DNA of 44,661 nucleotides from contig JACPTZ010000014.1 in the NCBI GenBank assembly GCA_016192525.1, positions 1-44,661 of the forward strand. Direction: 5' to 3'. Position 1 is the stretch's first letter. Each line of letters opens with the position of its first letter. The DNA is from Planctomycetota bacterium. GTDB taxonomy: Bacteria; Planctomycetota; MHYJ01; JACPTZ01. Below the pieces are notes generated by a model, which was not told the origin of the DNA, made no database searches, and was given only the letters and a program-made list of their open reading frames with translations. Position numbers and translations under genes: made by a program. Positions 33,387 through 40,349 of the stretch are shown here, piece after piece.

Positions 33387-33971
33387 ATGCTGGGCCTCCG
33401 GTCCGCCGGTGTGGCGGTGGCGGTGCTGCTTTTCGCCTCGGGTGCACTCCCCCGCCCTTCGAGCGAGCCCCCGGGCGGGGAAGGGGTGGCCCTTGGCCGT
33501 GAGATGGCCGTCCCCGAGCCGGTCCCCGCACCGACTCCGCCCCCCGCGCTCGCCCCCCCCCCCCCCTCGTCGCAGATCCCTCCGGGTTACGTCTACTGGA
33601 AGACCATCCAGGCGCGCGTCACCGCCTACGAGCCCTCCTCTCGTTCGTGCGGAAAGTCGGCGGACGGGATGACCTCTCTCGGAGACAACGCCTGGAGGAT
33701 GGACGGCTGCGCGGTGGATCCGCGGGCGATCCCGTACCGGACCCTCATCGAAGTCCCCGGCCTCGGCGTGCGCGAGGCGGACGACACCGGCGGGGCGATG
33801 CGACGTTCGTGGGACCGTCACCGCCGGTTCCACATCGACGTCCGTTTCCCGTATGTCGCCCAGGCCCGCGAGTGGGGGGTGCAGACGCTGTACGTGAACC
33901 TGTACCGGAAACCCGAAACTCGAAAAGCTCCGAAGGAGACCACATGTCCGAAATCCCCAGTGCCCCGGTGA
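33387..33971 (+). CDS. Secreted 3D-domain (double-psi beta-barrel) protein
   Basis: A 194-residue exported protein with a signal-like hydrophobic N-terminus (LRSAGVAVAVLLFASGALP), a Pro-rich linker (45-65), and a C-terminal 3D domain at about 75-173. The domain is named for three Asp residues; here they are Asp111 (CAVDP), Asp132 or Asp133 (ADDTGGA) and Asp151 (HIDVRFP). It resembles the catalytic barrel of MltA-type lytic transglycosylases, so action on peptidoglycan is expected but not shown. GAGGGG lies before the ATG. The linker is coded by a run of 14 C bases (33553-33566). The gene overlaps the histone gene by 28 bases. Confidence 0.83.
   Translation: MLGLRSAGVAVAVLLFASGALPRPSSEPPGGEGVALGREMAVPEPVPAPTPPPALAPPPPSSQIPPGYVYWKTIQARVTAYEPSSRSCGKSADGMTSLGDNAWRMDGCAVDPRAIPYRTLIEVPGLGVREADDTGGAMRRSWDRHRRFHIDVRFPYVAQAREWGVQTLYVNLYRKPETRKAPKETTCPKSPVPR
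33553..33566 (+). repeat. C14 homopolymer inside the 3D-domain gene
   Basis: Fourteen consecutive C bases, the longest homopolymer in the window, code for the Pro linker before the 3D domain. A single-base slip would abolish the catalytic domain while leaving the signal peptide. Confidence 0.85.
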
Positions 33972-34174
33972 AGCGGATCTTCCAGAAAAACGGCGCGGAG
34001 CGCGTCTCCGCTTCCGCCCTCGGAATCGCCGTCACGGCGACCGAGGAATACATCGCCGGCCTCGCCAAGGCGGCCTCCGCCTCCGCGGCCAAGGAAGGCC
34101 GCAAGACCGTCATGGACGCGGACATCGATGCCGCCCGTCACACCTGCGGGGCCCCGCCCGTCATCGGGGGGTAG
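33944..34174 (+). CDS. Histone-fold protein (archaeal/bacterial histone)
   Basis: A 76-residue protein with a single histone fold, expected to dimerise and bind DNA. APVKRIFQKNGAERVS, then a long helix with EEYIAGLAKAASASAAK, then EGRKTVMDADIDAA line up without gaps with archaeal HMfB as recalled. Arg20-Val21-Ser22 in loop 1 and Arg53-Lys54-Thr55 in loop 2 match HMfB Arg19 and Arg52-Lys53-Thr54, which contact DNA. Helix 3 is short and the tail (RHTCGAPPVIGG) contains one Cys. AGGAG lies 5 bases before the ATG at 33944, which is inside the 3D gene, so translation is coupled. Convergent with mutS, 15 bases apart. It could be a chromatin protein or a local regulator. Confidence 0.88.
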   Translation: MSEIPSAPVKRIFQKNGAERVSASALGIAVTATEEYIAGLAKAASASAAKEGRKTVMDADIDAARHTCGAPPVIGG

Positions 34175-34189
34175 GGACGGAAGGCAGTT

Positions 34190-36778
34190 CTATCGTCCGG
34201 AAGAATTCCCCTCCAGGCCGTCCTTTAACTCCTTCAGCCGCTGCAACGCCTCGATCGGCGTGAGGCGGTCGGGGTCGGTCCGTCGGAGCGCCTCGGCCAC
34301 CGGGCTGGGGAGCGGCGAGAAGAGGGAGAGCTGCTGCAGCTCGCCGGGGGTGGGGGCGGAGACGCGGGGAGGCCCTACACCCTCGTGACCCGTTTCCAGC
34401 CCATCCAGGATGATGCGCGCCCGGGCCACCACCTCGCCGGGAATTCCGGCCAGGCGGGCCACGTGGATGCCGTACGACTTGTCGGTCCCCCCCTCCACGA
34501 TCTTCCGCAGGAAGACGATCCCGTCCCCCGCCTCCCGCACCGCCACGTGATAGTTCCGCGCCCCGGGAAGCGTCGAGGAAAGTTCCGTCAATTCGTGGTA
34601 ATGCGTGGCGAAGAGCGTCCGCGCTCCCACCCGGTCGTGCAGATACTCCGCCACGGCCCAGGCGATGGCCACGCCGTCGAAGGTGCTCGTCCCGCGACCG
34701 ATCTCGTCGAGGATGATGAGGCTCCGCGAGGTCGCGTGATGGAGAATGTTCGCCGTCTCGCTCATCTCCACGAGGAAGGTGCTGTTCCCCCGGGCGATGT
34801 CGTCCGCGGCCCCCACGCGGGCGAAGATGCGGTCCACCACGCCGACCTCGGCCCGGACGGCGGGGACGAACGAGCCGATCTGCGCCATGAGCGCGATCAG
34901 CGCCGTCTGACGGAGCCAGGTCGATTTCCCCGCCATGTTCGGGCCGGTGAGGAGGATGAGCCGCGCCCCGTCGGCGTCGCAGGTCGCGTCGTTCGGGACA
35001 AATTTCTCGGCGAGGATCTGTTCGAGCACCGGATGGCGCCCGCCCTCGATCCGCAACCCGGCGCCTTCCGCGAGCACGGGTGGGACGTATCGCCGCTCCG
35101 CCGCCACTTCCGCCAGTGAGGCGAGAACATCCATCACGGCCACCGCCTCGGCCGTGCGCTGAAGCGCGGGAATGGCGGCGGCGGCCTCGTTCCGAAGCTC
35201 CTGAAAGAGCGCGTACTCCAGTTCCTTCGACCGCGTCTCGGCGTTCAGGACCTCGGTCTCGTGCTGCTTGAGTTCCGGCGTGATGTAACGCTCCGCGTTC
35301 TTGAGCGTCTGCTTCCGGACGTATTCCTTCGGGATCTTCGCGGCGTGGACGTGGGTGATCTCGATGTAGTAACCGAAGACCTGGTTGTATCCCACCTTGA
35401 GCGAGGGGATCCCGCTGCGCCGGCTTTCCTCGGCCTGGAACCGGGCGAGCCAGTCGGCGCCGTCGCGTCGGAGCGAGCGCAGGCGGTCCAGTTCCTCGTT
35501 GAACCCGTCGCGGATCAGGCCGCCGTCCTGAAGCGTCGGCGGCGGGTCGTCGGCGATGGCCCGGGCAAGCCGGGCCCGGAGGGGGTCGCAGGAATCGCAG
35601 CGCGCGGTCTGCTCCTGGAAGATCGACGGCCCGGTGGCCGTCGCCCGCAGCCCCGGAACGGCATCCAGCGACTGCCGCACGGCGAGAAGATCGCGGGCGT
35701 TGGCGCGACCCGAACCCAGGCGACCGGCCAGACGCTCCAGGTCGTGTACCCCGCCCGCCGCCTGCTGGAGCGACTTCCGCTGGTGCGGCGCGTTCACCAG
35801 CGATCGAACCCCCTCCTGACGGGCGAGGATGGCCTTGCGATCCCGCAGGGGCGAGACGATCCACCTCCGCAGCAGCCTGGCCCCCATTGGAGTCACCGTC
35901 CGGTCGAGCACGCCGAGGAGGGTGGCGCGACGATCGCCGCTCGGGGCCTCCGTGAGTTCGAGGGCCCGCTGGGTGGCGCGGTCGAGCGTCACATGCCCGG
36001 CGGCGTCGTATCGCCGGATCGAACGCAGGTGCTTCAGCGTGGATCGCTGCGTCTCGCGGCAGTATTCGAGGATCGCGCCGGCGGCGGAGAGCCCGAGATC
36101 GCACCCCGCGACTCCGAACCCGTCGAGATTCGCCGTCCCGAGCATGTCGGCGAGGCGCTGCTCGGCGTTTCGACGCTCGAAGGTCCAGTCGGCGACCGGG
36201 GTGACGGTCCCGCGCCCGATGTCCCGCAGGGCGGCCGCCGGGCCGTTGGGCGCATCTCGCAGGGCTTCAGGGACGAGGCATTCGGCCGGGGCGATTCGCG
36301 CGAGAACATCGTCCAGGTCGGCCCGAGCCGGCTCTTCCATGAGGAACTCGGCCGTTGAGAGTTCGAGCCAGGCCACGCCGGCCCGGTCCCCCTTCACGCA
36401 GGCGGCGGCGAGGTAGTTGGCCGATCCGCGGTCGAGGAGAGAGTCTTCCGTGAGCGTCCCGGGCGTAATGACCCGGACGACGGCCCGGTCCACGAGCCCG
36501 TCCGCCTCGTCGGGGTCCTCGGTCTGGTCGCAGATCGCCACCCGCTTCCCGGCGCGCAGGAGCCGGGCGATGTAGGTCTCGGCCGAGAAGTGCGGGACGC
36601 CGCACATCGGCACCACCGCCTCGCCCTTGTAGCGGGAGGTGAGCGTGAGCCCGAGGATCCGGTGGGCGGTCTTCGCGTCGTCGTAGAACATCTCGTAGAA
36701 GTCGCCCAGCCGGAAGAAGAGGATGTCCTCCGGGTGCCGGGACTTGATCGACGCGTACTGTTCCATCAGAGGAGTCAT
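34190..36778 (-). CDS. mutS: DNA mismatch repair protein MutS
   Basis: An 862-residue mismatch-recognition ATPase. MTPLMEQYASIKSRHPEDILFFRLGDFYEMFYDDA contains the Phe-x-Glu mismatch motif (FYEMF). The clamp/lever region and connector follow, then TGPNMAGKST (Walker A, about 611-618), DEIGRGTSTFDGVAIAWAV (Walker B and signature) and ATHYHEL. The C-terminus ends in TPIEALQRLKELK, the dimer helix. Full length, so MutS1. ATG 36778 is preferred: its promoter's -10 box covers an upstream ATG at 36790. There is no Shine-Dalgarno, which fits a leaderless mRNA. Confidence 0.96.
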   Translation of the reverse strand: MTPLMEQYASIKSRHPEDILFFRLGDFYEMFYDDAKTAHRILGLTLTSRYKGEAVVPMCGVPHFSAETYIARLLRAGKRVAICDQTEDPDEADGLVDRAVVRVITPGTLTEDSLLDRGSANYLAAACVKGDRAGVAWLELSTAEFLMEEPARADLDDVLARIAPAECLVPEALRDAPNGPAAALRDIGRGTVTPVADWTFERRNAEQRLADMLGTANLDGFGVAGCDLGLSAAGAILEYCRETQRSTLKHLRSIRRYDAAGHVTLDRATQRALELTEAPSGDRRATLLGVLDRTVTPMGARLLRRWIVSPLRDRKAILARQEGVRSLVNAPHQRKSLQQAAGGVHDLERLAGRLGSGRANARDLLAVRQSLDAVPGLRATATGPSIFQEQTARCDSCDPLRARLARAIADDPPPTLQDGGLIRDGFNEELDRLRSLRRDGADWLARFQAEESRRSGIPSLKVGYNQVFGYYIEITHVHAAKIPKEYVRKQTLKNAERYITPELKQHETEVLNAETRSKELEYALFQELRNEAAAAIPALQRTAEAVAVMDVLASLAEVAAERRYVPPVLAEGAGLRIEGGRHPVLEQILAEKFVPNDATCDADGARLILLTGPNMAGKSTWLRQTALIALMAQIGSFVPAVRAEVGVVDRIFARVGAADDIARGNSTFLVEMSETANILHHATSRSLIILDEIGRGTSTFDGVAIAWAVAEYLHDRVGARTLFATHYHELTELSSTLPGARNYHVAVREAGDGIVFLRKIVEGGTDKSYGIHVARLAGIPGEVVARARIILDGLETGHEGVGPPRVSAPTPGELQQLSLFSPLPSPVAEALRRTDPDRLTPIEALQRLKELKDGLEGNSSGR

Positions 36779-36788
36779 GGGGCCCCGC

Positions 36789-36818
36789 ATTCTACGGGCC
36801 TTCCCGACCGGGTGTCAA
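36789..36818 (-). promoter_or_regulatory. Sigma70-like promoter of mutS, start site next to the ATG
   Basis: On the minus strand TTGACA (36818-36813) and TAGAAT (36794-36789) are 18 bp apart. The expected transcript start is about 36781, three bases before the mutS ATG at 36778. Confidence 0.7.
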
Positions 36819-36834
36819 CGGGCGGAAGAGGGGC

Positions 36835-36863
36835 TTGACGCGGCCCGCGGGGGCAGGTACGAT
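36835..36863 (+). promoter_or_regulatory. Sigma70-like promoter of rsfS and the C45 lipoprotein
   Basis: TTGACG (36835-36840) and TACGAT (36858-36863) are 17 bp apart. It is divergent from the mutS promoter; the two -35 boxes are only 16 bp apart. The leader to the rsfS start is about 70 bases. Confidence 0.68.
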
Positions 36864-36939
36864 GCGGATAGGGCACCGTCGTCCGGATCGGCGAGGTGTA
36901 GACCCGGAGCGTCCGACCCCTTCACAAAGGAGAACCCCG

Positions 36940-37332
36940 ATCGCCAATGCCCGTGACCTCGCGCTCGCCTGCGCCCGCGTCGCCGACGCGAAAAAGGCGG
37001 AGAACATCGTCGTCCTCGACATCAAATCTTTCGTCTTTCTCACCGACTACTTCGTCGTCGCCTCCGGCCGGAACCGCAAGCAGTTGCAGGCCATCGCGGA
37101 TGAAATCCTCCGCACCGCCCGACAGAGCGGCCTGAACTACCACCACGTGGAAGGGTACCAGGGAGGGACCTGGATCTGCGTCGATCTGGGCGATGTCGTG
37201 TGCCACCTCTTCCAGGCCGAACTGCGCGAGTTCTACGAGCTCGAATCGCTCTGGTCCGAGGCGAAGAAGGTGCGCTGGTCGTCGGCCCCGACCCGCAAGG
37301 CCCCGAAGCGGGCCGCCGCCGCGGGGGCGTAG
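36940..37332 (+). CDS. rsfS: Ribosomal silencing factor RsfS, apparent ATC start
   Basis: A 130-residue RsfS/Iojap protein that binds ribosomal protein uL14 and blocks subunit joining in starved cells. ANARDLALACARVADAKKAENIVVLDIKSF, LTDYFVVASGRNRKQLQAIADEI, and GTWICVDLGDVVCHLF... REFYELESLW are diagnostic. Family members begin at the position coded here by ATC 36940, which has AAAGGAGA (36926-36933) with 7 bases between AGGAG and ATC. No in-frame ATG, GTG or TTG lies between the promoter and this point: the next in-frame ATG upstream (36862) overlaps the -10 box. An ATG at 36947 is out of frame. The Lys/Ala-rich C-terminus is an extension. A sequence error is the main alternative. Confidence 0.85.
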   Translation: MANARDLALACARVADAKKAENIVVLDIKSFVFLTDYFVVASGRNRKQLQAIADEILRTARQSGLNYHHVEGYQGGTWICVDLGDVVCHLFQAELREFYELESLWSEAKKVRWSSAPTRKAPKRAAAAGA

Positions 37333-37362
37333 CGGCCCGACGAACGGCGGCAGGAGAACCTC

Positions 37363-38568
37363 ATGACGCGCGATCGAAGCCCCCTCTCCGGAAAGAGCGC
37401 CCGCCCCGCGCGCAGGCCGCGCTGGGCGCCCGTGGTGGCCGTCCTCGTCCTTGCGGCCGGCTGCGCGGGAAGCTCCTCCCCGCGGGTCAAGGCTCCTCCG
37501 GCCGCCGCGACGGCGCTCCCCGAAAGAGCGGTCCTCGAGCAGATCGGAAATGTCCCGGTCTATCACGTCTACGGCACGCCGCGGGAGATGGGGCGCCAGG
37601 CCGGAGCGGCGATGCGCGACGACATCATCACCCTCCGCGACCAGTACCTCCTCTCGTTCGCCTCCACCGGGGAGCGCCGCGAGTATCTCCGCCGCGGGGC
37701 CCTGTCGATGGAGAAGCACATCCCGTCGCCCTACCTGGAGGAGATGCACGGGCTCGCGGAAGGCGCCGGTCTGCCGTACGAGGACATCCTGCTCGCCAAC
37801 ACCTTCCTCGATGTGGCCCGCCTCACCGAATGCTCCACCTTTGTCGTTCCCGCGGAGCGTTCGGCCGACGGCGAGGCCCTTTTCGGCCGCAATCTCGACT
37901 TCGCCGACCGCGATTGCGCCCACAGATTCTCCCGCGTCGTCGTCTACCACCCCGCCGCCGGACGCCCCTTCCTCGCCGTCACCTGGCCGGGCATGATCGG
38001 GGTCCTCTCCGGCATGAACGAGGACGGCCTTGCGTGCGCCGTCATGAACGTCTACGGCTATGGCGACTCCGCGGACGGCATGCCTTACACCCTCCAGTTC
38101 CGGAGGATCCTCGAGGAGGCCGGGACGACGGCCGAGGCGATCCGCATCGGTCAATCGACGCCCCGCACCTGCGGAAACAACCTCATGGTCTGCGACGCCA
38201 CCGGCGCCGCCGCGGTCCTCGAAGAGACGGCGAAGCAGTGCGAGGTGCGTCGGCGGGAGGGGGAGATGGTGATCTGGTCGACGAACCACTTCCGGTCGAA
38301 GTCGCTCTTCCGCCCCTGGCCCTGCGCGCGCTATGCGAAGATCGAGAAGATGCTCGCGGCGAAGGAGGCGCCGAAGAAGGTGGATGACGCCCACGCCCAC
38401 GCCATCCTCAAGGCCGTCGCCCAGAAAGTGAAGCTCTCCACCACCCTCCAGAGCATGGTGTTCCGCCCCGCCTCCCGCCGACTCGACCTCGCCATCGGCG
38501 AACTCCCGGCCACGAACGGGACGTACGTGCGGCTCGATGGCCGGGCGCTCATGGCACGCGTCAGATAG
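37363..38568 (+). CDS. C45-family (acyl-CoA:6-APA acyltransferase-like) lipoprotein
   Basis: A 401-residue envelope lipoprotein: lipobox LAAGC with Cys34 after a hydrophobic stretch. The mature part is an Ntn-hydrolase of the C45 family, which self-cleaves to expose an N-terminal Cys. YHVYGTPREMGRQAGAAMRDD, LEEMHGLAEGAGLPYEDILLAN, and TECSTFVV place the catalytic residue at Cys157; the following GRNLDF and NEDGLACAVMN are typical. Known relatives cleave or transfer acyl groups on amides, including penicillin acyltransferase; the substrate here is unknown. AGGAG lies 6 bases before the ATG, 30 bases after rsfS, so they are probably co-transcribed. Confidence 0.85.
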   Translation: MTRDRSPLSGKSARPARRPRWAPVVAVLVLAAGCAGSSSPRVKAPPAAATALPERAVLEQIGNVPVYHVYGTPREMGRQAGAAMRDDIITLRDQYLLSFASTGERREYLRRGALSMEKHIPSPYLEEMHGLAEGAGLPYEDILLANTFLDVARLTECSTFVVPAERSADGEALFGRNLDFADRDCAHRFSRVVVYHPAAGRPFLAVTWPGMIGVLSGMNEDGLACAVMNVYGYGDSADGMPYTLQFRRILEEAGTTAEAIRIGQSTPRTCGNNLMVCDATGAAAVLEETAKQCEVRRREGEMVIWSTNHFRSKSLFRPWPCARYAKIEKMLAAKEAPKKVDDAHAHAILKAVAQKVKLSTTLQSMVFRPASRRLDLAIGELPATNGTYVRLDGRALMARVR

Positions 38569-38930
38569 CCGCCGAAGACGCTGAAGACACTGAGAAAATG
38601 AAGTGTTTCTTGGCTCATCCGGTTGAAGCATACTCGTGTTGACGCGAACCCGGAACGGAACGAACCACGAATTTCACGAATTCCACGAAGGGGGAAACGA
38701 CAAGAACAGAAACGGAAACAACGGAACGAACAAGGTGAACCGCTGAAACCGCTGAAGCCCCTGAAACAGAGGATTCGTGGAATTCGTGAGATTCGTGGTT
38801 TCCTTTCCGGATGCGCCGGAGAAGTATCCTTATGGGATAGAGGCATCTCCGCGCGGCCCGTCATCGTCGGCCCCTCTTCCCTGCCCGGTGTCTCCAGTGA
38901 CTTCAGTGGCCATTCCGTCCGAGGTTTCCC
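38569..38930. other. Intergenic region with repeat sequences before the response regulator
   Basis: No gene is supported in about 360 bases. It contains phrases such as CGAAGACGCTGAAGACACTGAG (38574-38595) and CCGCTGAAACCGCTGAAGC, and the inverted repeat at 38665-38798, all of a kind typical of dispersed intergenic repeats. No clear promoter for the response regulator was found. Confidence 0.6.
38665..38798. repeat. Inverted repeat with 25-base CACGAAT-type arms
   Basis: The left arm 38665-38689 starts CCACGAATTTCACGAATT and is matched by the right arm 38774-38798 (ending GAGATTCGTGG) as reverse complement with one mismatch, around an 84-base loop rich in GAAAC/GGAAC. Each arm is itself three repeats of the unit CACGAA. 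Confidence 0.75.
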
Positions 38931-40295
38931 ATGCCCCGCCTGCTCCTCTGCGACGACGATGCCGCGGTCCGGGACAGCGTCCGAATGACGCTCTCCGGCG
39001 CGCACTACGAGATTGAAGAAGCCGCCACCGGCCCCGAGGCCATCGCCTCCTTCGAGGCCTCGTCGCCGGACGCCGTCCTCCTCGACATCAAGATGCCCGG
39101 GATGGACGGAATCGAGGTGCTCGAGAAGCTCATCGCGAGAAACCCGGACGCCTGCGTCATCATGGTCTCCGCCCACGGAACCGTGGCGACCGCCGTGGAG
39201 TGCACCCGCAAGGGGGCGTTCGACTTTCTGGAGAAACCGCTCGACCGCGACCGGCTCCTCCTCGCCGTGAAGAACGCCCTCTCGCACGTGGGGCTGCGGC
39301 GGGAGAACCGGGCCCTGCGGGAACGGCTGAGGCGCGAGACGGTGATTCTCGGCGGCAGCGCCGCGATCCGCGAAGTGCTGTCGATGATCGACCGCGTGGC
39401 GCGCACCGACGCCCGGGTCCTCATCACCGGCGAGAACGGCACCGGGAAGGAACTCGTGGCCCGGGCCATCCACGAACGGAGCGACCGGGCGAGCGGGCCG
39501 TTCGTCGACGTGAACTGCGCCGCCCTCCCCGGCGAACTCATCGAGAGCGAGCTCTTCGGCCACGAGCCGGGCGCCTACACCGGGGCGCAAACCCGGTATC
39601 TCGGTCGATTCGAGCAGGCGAAGGGCGGGACCCTCTTCCTCGACGAGATCGGCGACATGCCGCCCGCCGCCCAGGCGAAGGTCCTGCGGGTCCTCGAAGA
39701 GGGGCAGGTACAGCGGCTGGGAAGCGGGAAGAACCAGACGGTGGACGTCCGCGTCCTCGCCGCCACGAACCAGGATCTCCCGGCGAAGATCGGGGAGAAG
39801 CAGTTCCGCGAGGACCTCTATTTCCGGCTGAACGTCTTCCCGATGGCGGTCCCGCCGCTCCGGGCCCGGCGGGAGGACATCCCGATCCTCGCCTCGCACT
39901 TCCTCGCGGAGTTCTGCCGTCGCCACCGGCTTCCGGCCCGCCAGTTCGCCCCGGAGGCGCTGCAGCACCTCTCCGCGCTGGAGTGGCCGGGGAACGTCCG
40001 CGAACTCCGCAACACCGTCGAGCGGGTGGCCATCGTCTCGGACGGTCCGACGATCGACGCCTCCTCCGTCCGCCGTCTCACCACCCCCCTTCCCCCCGGA
40101 GTCGCCCAGGCGGCCGCCTCCGCCGATCCCTTCGCCGCCTGCCGGACCTTCGAGGAGTTCAAGGGGGCCTCCGAGCGGCTCTTCATCGAGCAGCGGCTCA
40201 AGGCCAACGCCTGGAACATCTCGAAGACCGCGGATGCGATCGACATGCCGCGAAGCAACCTGTACAAGAAGATGGAGAAGTACGGGCTCAAGTGA
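38931..40295 (+). CDS. NtrC-family sigma54-dependent response regulator
   Basis: A 454-residue activator. The receiver domain (1-120) has acidic Asp8-10, phosphoacceptor Asp52 (VLLDIKMPGMDG), Ser80 and Lys102. The AAA+ domain (about 140-375) has Walker A GENGTGKE, the sigma54-contact loop GAYTGA at 214-219, and Walker B LFLDE. The C-terminus ends in the Fis-type helix-turn-helix ISKTADAIDMPRSNLYKKMEKYGL. Overall most like NtrX. GAYTGA is a known variant of GAFTGA. No histidine kinase gene is adjacent, so the partner is elsewhere. Sigma54 must be present in this organism. Confidence 0.93.
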   Translation: MPRLLLCDDDAAVRDSVRMTLSGAHYEIEEAATGPEAIASFEASSPDAVLLDIKMPGMDGIEVLEKLIARNPDACVIMVSAHGTVATAVECTRKGAFDFLEKPLDRDRLLLAVKNALSHVGLRRENRALRERLRRETVILGGSAAIREVLSMIDRVARTDARVLITGENGTGKELVARAIHERSDRASGPFVDVNCAALPGELIESELFGHEPGAYTGAQTRYLGRFEQAKGGTLFLDEIGDMPPAAQAKVLRVLEEGQVQRLGSGKNQTVDVRVLAATNQDLPAKIGEKQFREDLYFRLNVFPMAVPPLRARREDIPILASHFLAEFCRRHRLPARQFAPEALQHLSALEWPGNVRELRNTVERVAIVSDGPTIDASSVRRLTTPLPPGVAQAAASADPFAACRTFEEFKGASERLFIEQRLKANAWNISKTADAIDMPRSNLYKKMEKYGLK

Positions 40296-40349
40296 CGAAT
40301 CGCGTACGAAGAATGCCGAGAGAAGGAGGCTATGTTTCTGAATCCCGGA

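Noticed and set aside
33144-33833. A 229-codon minus-strand frame upstream of nusA as a possible rimP
   Set aside because: It runs through the nusA promoter and antisense to the 3D gene, and has no RimP motif.
36862-36940. An upstream ATG start for rsfS at 36862
   Set aside because: It overlaps the promoter -10 box and the extra residues (RIGHRRPDRRGVDPERP) are unlike RsfS.
36947-37135. A 62-codon frame from ATG 36947
   Set aside because: Out of frame with rsfS; Ser/Arg/Pro-rich shadow, and 14 bases from the Shine-Dalgarno.
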